Source of the DNA: Thermoproteota archaeon
Lineage (GTDB): Archaea; Thermoproteota; Nitrososphaeria; Nitrososphaerales; Nitrosopumilaceae
NCBI GenBank assembly: GCA_003352285.1
Contig: QQVN01000002.1
Span: 124,001-188,000, forward strand
Direction: 5' to 3'
DNA length: 64,000 nucleotides
The notes beneath the pieces are model-generated. The model made no database searches. It saw nothing but the letters and a program-made list of their open reading frames with translations, and was not told the DNA's origin. The position numbers and the translations under genes were made by a program. The first letter of the stretch is position 1, and each line of letters opens with the position of its first letter. Of the stretch, positions 36,166 through 42,621 are shown piece after piece.

Positions 36166-36357
36166 TGTCAATGTCCGATCATCTCGAACACACTCTAGGA
36201 TATACCCTGATACCATCAATACATTTCAATGAACCTTATTAGAAAAGGACACGGACACACCCACAGAGGAGTCATTGGTGTAGAGTCTGCAATAGTTATG
36301 ATTGCATTTGTAATTGTAGCAGCAGCTTTGGCCTTTGTAGTTCTCAACATGGGTTTC
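36166..36357. repeat. Archaellin promoter/5' coding block, copy 1
   Basis: 192 bp identical to 37020-37211. 36171-36357 is also identical to 39495-39681. The coding part from TTAGAAAAGG onward is identical in archaellin 3 as well. Confidence 0.95.
36172..36194 (+). promoter_or_regulatory. Motility operator, archaellin 1 promoter
   Basis: TGTCCGATC-ATCTC-GAACACACT followed by CTAGGATATAC; the TATA element GGATATAC begins four bases after the repeat, and the ATG is 35 bp after it. Confidence 0.65.
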
Positions 36358-36924
36358 GCTACAACACAAAAAGCAAAAACATCTATCATCTCAGGTCTAG
36401 GTGAAGCTTCAAGCAGCTTAGAAATTTCAGGTAAAGTAACTGGAATTGGTAATGTTGGTGATGCAAGATTAGATGTAGTTTCTATTCCACTAAAAATCGC
36501 TAGTGGTGGTAACGCAGTAAACTTGCAAAACACAACTGCTAGTGTTAAGTATCTTAGTAACACTGTTGAATATGATAACATACTAGTAGGTACGGCAAGC
36601 ACATCAACTAATGCAATCAATGTTACCGAAGGATGGGAACTTGCAAACAGACATTTCAATGTAGTTGATGTACCAGCAAATCCAGTAAATGGAACTTGGA
36701 CAGGTGGTACCAAAGCAATTTTCTATTGGACTGTTGGAGCAGGTAACCAAATCTTAGATGAGGGAGAACATGCTGTACTATCAATTGCATTTGATCAATC
36801 CCCAGAGGAAAGACCAGCGGCATTAGATAGAATTAGAGCAGAAATTCTCTTACCAACCGGATCACCTCTAACAATTGAAAGAGACGTTCCTAACATTACT
36901 AACACTGTTGTAGATCTAGGATAG
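36229..36924 (+). CDS. arlB: Archaellin 1
   Basis: A 231-residue archaellin (formerly FlaB). It has a class III signal peptide MNLIRKGHGHTHRG, probably cut after G14 by an archaellin peptidase, then VIGVESAIVMIAFVIVAAAL with the conserved G at +3 and E at +5, the helix that packs in the filament core. The rest is the beta-sandwich outer domain. The signal is unusually rich in His. Its 5' region and first 128 coding bases are identical to those of copies 2 and 4. Strong promoter with the operator described above. Confidence 0.93.
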   Translation: MNLIRKGHGHTHRGVIGVESAIVMIAFVIVAAALAFVVLNMGFATTQKAKTSIISGLGEASSSLEISGKVTGIGNVGDARLDVVSIPLKIASGGNAVNLQNTTASVKYLSNTVEYDNILVGTASTSTNAINVTEGWELANRHFNVVDVPANPVNGTWTGGTKAIFYWTVGAGNQILDEGEHAVLSIAFDQSPEERPAALDRIRAEILLPTGSPLTIERDVPNITNTVVDLG

Positions 36925-36930
36925 AAAACC

Positions 36931-36968
36931 GTGATTATGTAAATAATCACAAAATACTATCTTTTTTA
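36931..36968 (+). terminator. Hairpin terminator after archaellin 1
   Basis: A perfect stem GTGATTAT-GTAA-ATAATCAC followed by a T-rich stretch, so archaellin 1 is probably made from its own transcript. Confidence 0.65.
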
Positions 36969-37019
36969 TTTATTCCAAATTCTAAATATTTTCATAATAT
37001 TTGTTGTAAGGGTGTGGAA

Positions 37020-37211
37020 TGTCAATGTCCGATCATCTCGAACACACTCTAGGATATACCCTGATACCATCAATACATTTCAATGAACCTTATTAGAAAA
37101 GGACACGGACACACCCACAGAGGAGTCATTGGTGTAGAGTCTGCAATAGTTATGATTGCATTTGTAATTGTAGCAGCAGCTTTGGCCTTTGTAGTTCTCA
37201 ACATGGGTTTC
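37020..37211. repeat. Archaellin promoter/5' coding block, copy 2
   Basis: 192 bp identical to 36166-36357, covering operator, TATA box, start codon and signal-peptide codons. Confidence 0.95.
37026..37048 (+). promoter_or_regulatory. Motility operator, archaellin 2 promoter
   Basis: Identical to the archaellin 1 site, with the same TATA position and 35 bp to the ATG at 37083. Confidence 0.65.
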
Positions 37212-37805
37212 TCTACAACACAAAAAGCAAAAACCACAATTATCTCTGGTTTGAGTGAAGCATCTAGCAGCTTAGAAGTTGCAGGTAAAGTAATGGGAAT
37301 AGCTTGTACAACCGCCGCAAAAGGATGTTCAACACCTTATCTTAATGCAACAGGAATTCCACTTAGAATCGCTTCTGGTGGTGATGCAGTAAACCTTGAG
37401 GAGTCTTATACTCAAGTAAAATATCTTAGTAACTCAATTGAGTATGATGATATTTACATTGGTGCAGTCACTACTGCCACTGCTTCTAGTCTAGAAGGTG
37501 GATTTGATGCTGGAATAACAGCATTTTCAGAACTTGGTACTGCAGATAACCCAGTTGATCAAGCATTGACATCTGGAACTTATGCATTCACATATTGGAG
37601 TGTATCTAGAGGAACTCAAAATGCAATCCTAGATGAAGGAGAACACGCAATTTTGGCAATTGGATTTGACAGTAATGCTACCCCAGAAGAAAGACCAACT
37701 GCACTTGATAAAATGAGAGTAGAAGTTATTCTTGCAACTGGTGCATCACTAACTGTTGAAAGAGATATTCCAACATTGACACACCTAGTAACTGATCTTG
37801 GATAG
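37083..37805 (+). CDS. arlB: Archaellin 2
   Basis: A 240-residue archaellin with the same class III signal peptide and core helix as copy 1. The outer domain differs: a CTTAAKGCS segment brings two cysteines (about residues 76 and 82). Conserved archaellin stretches are YLSNSIEYDDIYIG, AILDEGEHAILAIGFD and the ending DIPTLTHLVTDLG. It has its own operator, promoter and terminator. The variable outer domain is where filament surface properties would differ. Confidence 0.92.
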   Translation: MNLIRKGHGHTHRGVIGVESAIVMIAFVIVAAALAFVVLNMGFSTTQKAKTTIISGLSEASSSLEVAGKVMGIACTTAAKGCSTPYLNATGIPLRIASGGDAVNLEESYTQVKYLSNSIEYDDIYIGAVTTATASSLEGGFDAGITAFSELGTADNPVDQALTSGTYAFTYWSVSRGTQNAILDEGEHAILAIGFDSNATPEERPTALDKMRVEVILATGASLTVERDIPTLTHLVTDLG

Positions 37806-37830
37806 GTAATTCAATTACCTTTTTTATTTT
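37805..37830 (+). terminator. Hairpin terminator after archaellin 2
   Basis: GGTAATTCAATTACC stem followed by a T tract; the stem begins at the stop codon. Confidence 0.6.
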
Positions 37831-37896
37831 ATTTTTAATTAGCTAGATAATACTATGGTTTTTTCATACCATTCATACTATACATTTTTTCAAAAA

Positions 37897-37919
37897 TGTC
37901 TGTTCAAGTAGCACATACA
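37897..37919 (+). promoter_or_regulatory. Motility operator, archaellin 3 promoter
   Basis: TGTCTGTTC-AAGTA-GCACATACA, diverged from the other archaellin copies yet with the same spacing to GGATATAC and 35 bp to the ATG. This divergence with fixed spacing argues for a functional site. Confidence 0.65.
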
Positions 37920-37953
37920 ATAGGATATACTCATACTAGATAATTATATTTCA

Positions 37954-38637
37954 ATGAAACTTGTTAGAAAAGGACACGGACACACCCACAGAGGAGTCAT
38001 TGGTGTAGAGTCTGCAATAGTTATGATTGCATTTGTAATTGTAGCAGCAGCTTTGGCCTTTGTAGTTCTCAACATGGGTTTCTCAACTACTCAAAGAGCA
38101 AAGACTGCAATTATTGCAAGTCTTGAAGAAGCATCTAGCAGCTTAGAAATTGCAGGTAAAGTTACTGGTTCTGGAGATGTAACAGCTTCATTGATGAATG
38201 TAACTGCAGTACCTCTAAAAATTGCTTCAGGTGGTGATTCTGTAAACATGAATCTACAATTAACAGCTGTAAAATATCTTAGTAATTCCATTGAATATGA
38301 TAATATCTACAATGGAACATTACAAACAGGAAGTTATGTTAATCTCACAAATGCAATGCAAACTGCTGTAACTCAAAGTTTTCTGCGAAGTAACCCTGTA
38401 AATGACACTGCGAATCCAGGACAAACAACTTCAATACTATATTGGGCTGTAAACAGAAATAATAATTTCATCATCGATCAAGGTGAACATGCTATTATGG
38501 CAATAGTCCATGGTGCTAATGAGAGACCAGGACCACTTGATACAATAAGAGCAGAGATTATTGTCCCAACAGGTGCTCCATTGACAATTGAGAGATTAGT
38601 ACCAAACGTCACACATGATGTTGTCGACCTTGGTTAG
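37954..38637 (+). CDS. arlB: Archaellin 3
   Basis: A 227-residue archaellin, the most diverged of the four: its signal starts MKLVRKGHGHTHRG and its promoter differs, although codons from TTAGAAAAGG to GGGTTTC are identical to the other copies. The outer domain has the usual YLSNSIEYDNIYNG, FIIDQGEHAIMAIV and ending VPNVTHDVVDLG. It has its own operator and is followed by a short GC-containing hairpin with a T tract. Confidence 0.92.
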   Translation: MKLVRKGHGHTHRGVIGVESAIVMIAFVIVAAALAFVVLNMGFSTTQRAKTAIIASLEEASSSLEIAGKVTGSGDVTASLMNVTAVPLKIASGGDSVNMNLQLTAVKYLSNSIEYDNIYNGTLQTGSYVNLTNAMQTAVTQSFLRSNPVNDTANPGQTTSILYWAVNRNNNFIIDQGEHAIMAIVHGANERPGPLDTIRAEIIVPTGAPLTIERLVPNVTHDVVDLG

Positions 38638-38655
38638 GAGCAACACTCCTTTTTC
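38637..38655 (+). terminator. Hairpin terminator after archaellin 3
   Basis: GGAG-CAACA-CTCC followed by TTTTTC. Confidence 0.55.
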
Positions 38656-38719
38656 TTACTTTTTCAAAATTTCAAACTGAACACAACTTTGTTTTTATTG
38701 TTAATCACTAAAGCTAATT

Positions 38720-39472
38720 ATGAATTCACATCTGAATGCCATTATTCTCAGTATTACTATCACTATGTTTCTTGGAATTATCTTCATTAGTATTAATTCT
38801 GAAAATAAAATGTTATCATACTCTGCAAATCATCAAGACAAAGATATAATGTTTGAGACCAATTATCATAAAAATTATGAGGAACTCAAGGCTAATGAAA
38901 ATATAGTCGTAATCTATCCAATTTTTACTCAAAGTGCCTATGAATGGGGTGGCATTCATGATTTTTACCAAGATAGATGTACTGAATGCACTAGTGTAGA
39001 AATTCAACCATTCTTTGAGAAGCGATACGCATCAAGCGGTACCGCGTTTTCTGTATTGGAATTTTTAGGCTATAATATAATTAATGATATTGATCTTGAT
39101 AAAACTCCAGACATTCTAAATCAATATGAAAAAGTGATCCTACTCCATAATGAGTATGTAACCGAAAATGAATTTAATGCAATAACTAGTCATCCAAATG
39201 TAATTTATCTATATCCAAATGCACTAAGCTCCCTGATTACTACTGATTATGAAACAAACACAATATCTCTTCAAAGAGGACCTGGTTTCCCTGATAGTGA
39301 CATCAAAAATGGATTTGATTGGGAATTTGATAATTCCCAATTTATGAGCGATTGGGACTGTATTGATTATCAATTTTATAAAATTGATAATGGATACATG
39401 TTGAGTTGCTATCCAGAAAAAATTCTTCAAAATAATGGAATTGAAATTCTAAAAAGAATTAAAGAACTATAG
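38720..39472 (+). CDS. Secreted or membrane-anchored protein inserted between archaellins
   Basis: A 250-residue protein with an N-terminal signal anchor (about 5-25, LNAIILSITITMFLGIIFIS). The exterior domain has alternating strands and helices (ENIVVIYPIFTQSAYEWGGI, YEKVILLHNEYVTENEFNAI, PNVIYLYPNAL), reminiscent of a glutamine-amidotransferase-like fold without a visible catalytic triad. Four cysteines may form two bridges (RCTEC; DWDCIDY and LSCYPEK). Its place between archaellins 3 and 4, same strand, suggests a role in filament formation or modification. A half-site GAACACAAC lies 33 bp before the ATG. Function unknown. Confidence 0.6.
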   Translation: MNSHLNAIILSITITMFLGIIFISINSENKMLSYSANHQDKDIMFETNYHKNYEELKANENIVVIYPIFTQSAYEWGGIHDFYQDRCTECTSVEIQPFFEKRYASSGTAFSVLEFLGYNIINDIDLDKTPDILNQYEKVILLHNEYVTENEFNAITSHPNVIYLYPNALSSLITTDYETNTISLQRGPGFPDSDIKNGFDWEFDNSQFMSDWDCIDYQFYKIDNGYMLSCYPEKILQNNGIEILKRIKEL

Positions 39473-39494
39473 GTTCAGAACTTCCAAATTTTTC

Positions 39495-39681
39495 ATGTCC
39501 GATCATCTCGAACACACTCTAGGATATACCCTGATACCATCAATACATTTCAATGAACCTTATTAGAAAAGGACACGGACACACCCACAGAGGAGTCATT
39601 GGTGTAGAGTCTGCAATAGTTATGATTGCATTTGTAATTGTAGCAGCAGCTTTGGCCTTTGTAGTTCTCAACATGGGTTTC
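39495..39681. repeat. Archaellin promoter/5' coding block, copy 4
   Basis: 187 bp identical to 36171-36357, although separated from copies 1-3 by an unrelated gene. Confidence 0.95.
39496..39518 (+). promoter_or_regulatory. Motility operator, archaellin 4 promoter
   Basis: Identical to the archaellin 1 site, with the same TATA position and 35 bp to the ATG at 39553. Confidence 0.65.
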
Positions 39682-40287
39682 TCCACAACACAAAAAGCCA
39701 AAACCACAATCATATCCAGTCTTGGTGAAGCATCTAGCAGCTTAGAAGTTGCAGGTAAAGTAATTGGATCAGGACATATTACTGATGCAAAACTAAACGT
39801 TACTGCAGTACCTCTAAAAATTGCTTCAGGTGGTGAATCAGTAAATCTGGCACCAGGAACTGCATCTGTAAAGTATCTTAGTAATTCCATCACATATGAT
39901 GATATTTACCAAGGTACCTTAACTGCAGCAGCAGACGGTGATGGCGATCCAAACGACAACGGTGAATGGTATCAATTACGTCAAGCAGTTGATGATGCTA
40001 CTGCCGCAGGTGGTGGACAAAACTATTGTACTAACGATCCATTTGACGCAGGTGGTGCAAACTTTCCAAATGAGACATGTGCATTCATCTATTGGACTGT
40101 AAACAGTAACAATAATGACATCTTAGATCAAGGTGAACATGCAGTATTAGCAATTGTATTTGCTGATGACGATAGACCATCTGCATTAGATACAATGAGA
40201 GCAGAAATCATCTTGCCAACTGGTGCATCATTGACCGTAGAACGACAAGTACCATCAATTACAACTTCAGTGGTGGATCTCGGATAG
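39553..40287 (+). CDS. arlB: Archaellin 4
   Basis: A 244-residue archaellin with the same signal peptide and core helix as copies 1 and 2. The outer domain has an acidic DGDGDPNDNGEW loop (about 120-131) that resembles a calcium-binding loop, and two cysteines (YCTNDPF and NETCAF). It ends VPSITTSVVDLG. It is followed 17 bases later by the arlCDE-like gene, with an attenuator-like hairpin between them. Confidence 0.92.
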   Translation: MNLIRKGHGHTHRGVIGVESAIVMIAFVIVAAALAFVVLNMGFSTTQKAKTTIISSLGEASSSLEVAGKVIGSGHITDAKLNVTAVPLKIASGGESVNLAPGTASVKYLSNSITYDDIYQGTLTAAADGDGDPNDNGEWYQLRQAVDDATAAGGGQNYCTNDPFDAGGANFPNETCAFIYWTVNSNNNDILDQGEHAVLAIVFADDDRPSALDTMRAEIILPTGASLTVERQVPSITTSVVDLG

Positions 40288-40293
40288 AAATAA

Positions 40294-40344
40294 GGAGTGA
40301 TAAAATGCACACTCCAAGCATTTCTTTTTCTTTTTCTTTTCTAA
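40294..40344 (+). promoter_or_regulatory. Hairpin plus T-rich tract over the start of the arlCDE-like gene
   Basis: GGAGTG (40294-40299) pairs with CACTCC (40310-40315). The stem includes the Shine-Dalgarno GGAG, and the ATG at 40305 lies in the loop. A T/C-rich tract (TTTCTTTTTCTTTTTC) follows inside the coding region. It could lower transcription and translation of the motor genes relative to archaellin. Confidence 0.5.
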
Positions 40345-41609
40345 ACAACCTAACGCAAAGTTTTAGAATTTTTCTTGTAACAAGTATAACAGGAACTTAT
40401 ACTCTAATTCTCTATGAGCTGTTTCCAGAATTTTTATTTAATCCAAATTATTCTCTGACATACTTTGTTGCACCCGTTGCAGCAATAGCCGGTGTACTGA
40501 TTGGATTACCAAAATTCATGAATCGTGGAGTGAAAACCGCTAAACCAAAGGCAAAAAAGACTGAGAACAAGTCAGGTGAGGACTTGCTTAATGAAATTAT
40601 TAGCGGAGACGATTCCGGTGAATCAACTCAACAAGGAGTACAGCAAGATTCTACAGGCGTGATGGCTGGAAACTCTGAAGGAGTTACACTAGAGCCTGCA
40701 TCAGTCGGTGGACCAAATGCTGAACTTGATGCCTTGTTAGGAGGTGGAGAATCAAATTCAAGTACTGTATCTGCAGATGTCGTTACCTCAGGCGGCTCTA
40801 TCTCTGGATTAAATGAAGATACCATTCGAGACATGATTGACCAAAAATTTGAGCCAGTCGAAAAGGATCTCTCTTCTTTCAAGAAAGACTTGAACAAAAT
40901 TAAGGAAGACATGAAGATTACAAAAGAAAACGTTGATAGCTTGACTGAATCCTTTGAGGGAACACTAACTGACATGAAGGCATTTCAGGCTGAAATTGCA
41001 AATCCGCTCAACTTTATGAGAAAATACTTTGAATCAATTGATCTCAAGAATTTATCCGACCCATCCTTGCCGTTACGACAACAAAACAGAGCACCAGAGC
41101 AAACAGTATCCCAAGCCCCCATACCACAGCCTGCATCTCAGGCACCTGTATCTGCACCACAGCCCGCTCCTGTATCTGCACCAGTACCAGAACCTGCACC
41201 ACAAACTTCCTCACAACCTCAACCAAAACCAAAGACAACTGAGATGGAGAGTATCGAAAAAGGAACAGACCTTGATAATCCAATGGACTCTGTCATGAAG
41301 CCACTATTTTCTGGCACTCTTAGCGTTAGCAATCTAATGTCAATAGTGGAGCTAGCAGGCGAGATGCTTAAAGAAAATGGTGATGACTGTATTGATCTAT
41401 TAATTGAGCAGTGCAAGCTTATGGGACTAAAAGACGAAGACGAAAATACAATTTACAATATAATTGACATGCTCAAAAAATCTGGAATGAATGTAGAGGA
41501 TACCCTAATTCAGCTATACAAGTTTGCCAAAATAGTTGGAATCAATGACAAACAGGCTGATGCTCATTACAAAAAATTACTAGAATCAAGAGACGAGGAG
41601 GATGAGTAA
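40305..41609 (+). CDS. ArlC/D/E-like archaellum protein with membrane anchor
   Basis: A 434-residue protein. It has two membrane helices (about 20-40 and 48-66). A coiled-coil region at about 160-250 (TIRDMIDQKFEPVEKDLSSF, KKDLNKIKEDMKITKENVDS) is of ArlC type. A Pro/Gln/Ala-rich linker spans about 265-312. The ArlD/E-like C-terminal domain covers about 314-434 (GTLSVSNLMSIVELAGEMLK, ENTIYNIIDMLKKSGMNVED). ArlC/D/E form the cytoplasmic ring around the motor and connect to chemotaxis proteins. Here they appear fused and membrane-tethered. The stop abuts the arlG ATG. Confidence 0.75.
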   Translation: MHTPSISFSFSFLNNLTQSFRIFLVTSITGTYTLILYELFPEFLFNPNYSLTYFVAPVAAIAGVLIGLPKFMNRGVKTAKPKAKKTENKSGEDLLNEIISGDDSGESTQQGVQQDSTGVMAGNSEGVTLEPASVGGPNAELDALLGGGESNSSTVSADVVTSGGSISGLNEDTIRDMIDQKFEPVEKDLSSFKKDLNKIKEDMKITKENVDSLTESFEGTLTDMKAFQAEIANPLNFMRKYFESIDLKNLSDPSLPLRQQNRAPEQTVSQAPIPQPASQAPVSAPQPAPVSAPVPEPAPQTSSQPQPKPKTTEMESIEKGTDLDNPMDSVMKPLFSGTLSVSNLMSIVELAGEMLKENGDDCIDLLIEQCKLMGLKDEDENTIYNIIDMLKKSGMNVEDTLIQLYKFAKIVGINDKQADAHYKKLLESRDEEDE

Positions 41610-42089
41610 ATGGCATCAGGACTAATTGGTGAGGCAATTCTAATTATCGCATCAGTTATTGTTGCAGGCTCTGTAGCTGGAGTTGTCCTATCGCAGATTG
41701 GTGTCTTTGAATCATCTATTACCCAAACATCTGAGGATCAAAAAGACAAACTCTTGACAAAAATAAAGATAATCTATGTTGCAAACTCTACAGATAATGA
41801 TGCCGAAGTCTGGGTGAAAAACATTGGTAAAAACCCTATCACCAGCCTTGATAAAATTGATGTCTACTTTGGCCCAGTAAATGCAGTACAAAGATTTGCA
41901 TACACCGTTGGTGATGTTGATGAAACCTGGGAGATTAACGGTGGCATCCCAAGTCCGGCAGTTTGGCAACAAATGGACACCTTGGAGCTTCAACTAGATG
42001 AGGACAGCTTGGCAAAATCCACAACATATGAGGTGCGTGTAATTACTCCACAAGGTGTTTCTGATGAGTATATCTTTTCAATTCCTTAG
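41610..42089 (+). CDS. arlG: Archaellum stator protein ArlG
   Basis: A 159-residue protein with an N-terminal archaellin-like helix (about 4-30, GLIGEAILIIASVIVAGSVA) and a beta-sandwich domain (DAEVWVKNIGKNPITSLDKI, DVYFGPVNAV). ArlG forms filaments that cap with ArlF at the S-layer, acting as the stator. It follows the arlCDE-like gene directly, and arlF follows 15 bases later. Confidence 0.85.
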   Translation: MASGLIGEAILIIASVIVAGSVAGVVLSQIGVFESSITQTSEDQKDKLLTKIKIIYVANSTDNDAEVWVKNIGKNPITSLDKIDVYFGPVNAVQRFAYTVGDVDETWEINGGIPSPAVWQQMDTLELQLDEDSLAKSTTYEVRVITPQGVSDEYIFSIP

Positions 42090-42104
42090 TACCGTGGTGA
42101 TATC

Positions 42105-42620
42105 ATGGGACTAAGTAATGCATTATCAGGAGGAATAATCATGGTTGCATTAATCTCAGTATTGTTAACTGTTCCGGGAATAGTGGGAACAACTTCGATA
42201 GTTCAGGATGCTTCTACTGATATCTCTGAGATTGAGACTAAAATTTACCACACAGATATTGCGATATCTTCTCTAAGCTCCTCTTTGGGCTCTAATCTCG
42301 TTACATTTACAGTATCAAATACAGGAAATGAAAAACTGTGGGATTATGCAAATTTTGATCTATTCATAACATACAATGGAGCCACATCTGGACTAAAGAC
42401 TGAACAGCTTAGTTACTCTGGAACCTGCTCTGGAAATCCCTCTTCGGGAAACTGGTGTGTAAATTCTTTTACAAATGACTTGCTTGATCCAAGCATTCTC
42501 AATGAAGGTGAATCAATGAATTTGCGAAGTACTGTTTCTGAGAATGCAAACGCTGGACTTGTTGCAGTAATAATTTCTACTGACAATGGAGTCTCTACAT
42601 CAAAGTCTACTACAAACTAA
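42105..42620 (+). CDS. arlF: Archaellum stator protein ArlF
   Basis: A 171-residue protein with an N-terminal helix (about 8-30) and a beta-sandwich: NLVTFTVSNTGNEKLWDYAN, FDLFITYNGAT, DLLDPSILNEGESMNLRS and VAVIISTDNGVSTSKST. ArlF contacts the S-layer outside the membrane. Its stop is one base from the stop of the opposing giant paralogue, whose two ends match this protein in order. Confidence 0.85.
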   Translation: MGLSNALSGGIIMVALISVLLTVPGIVGTTSIVQDASTDISEIETKIYHTDIAISSLSSSLGSNLVTFTVSNTGNEKLWDYANFDLFITYNGATSGLKTEQLSYSGTCSGNPSSGNWCVNSFTNDLLDPSILNEGESMNLRSTVSENANAGLVAVIISTDNGVSTSKSTTN

Positions 42621-42621
42621 T

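Noticed and set aside
36171-36240. A 23-codon ATG frame running through the archaellin operator (peptide with H-T-x-G-Y), also readable at archaellin 3 and cheY
   Set aside because: The cheB and MCP copies hit stop codons straight after the repeat, and the TATA box and fixed spacing explain the conserved bases better. It is treated as a DNA site.
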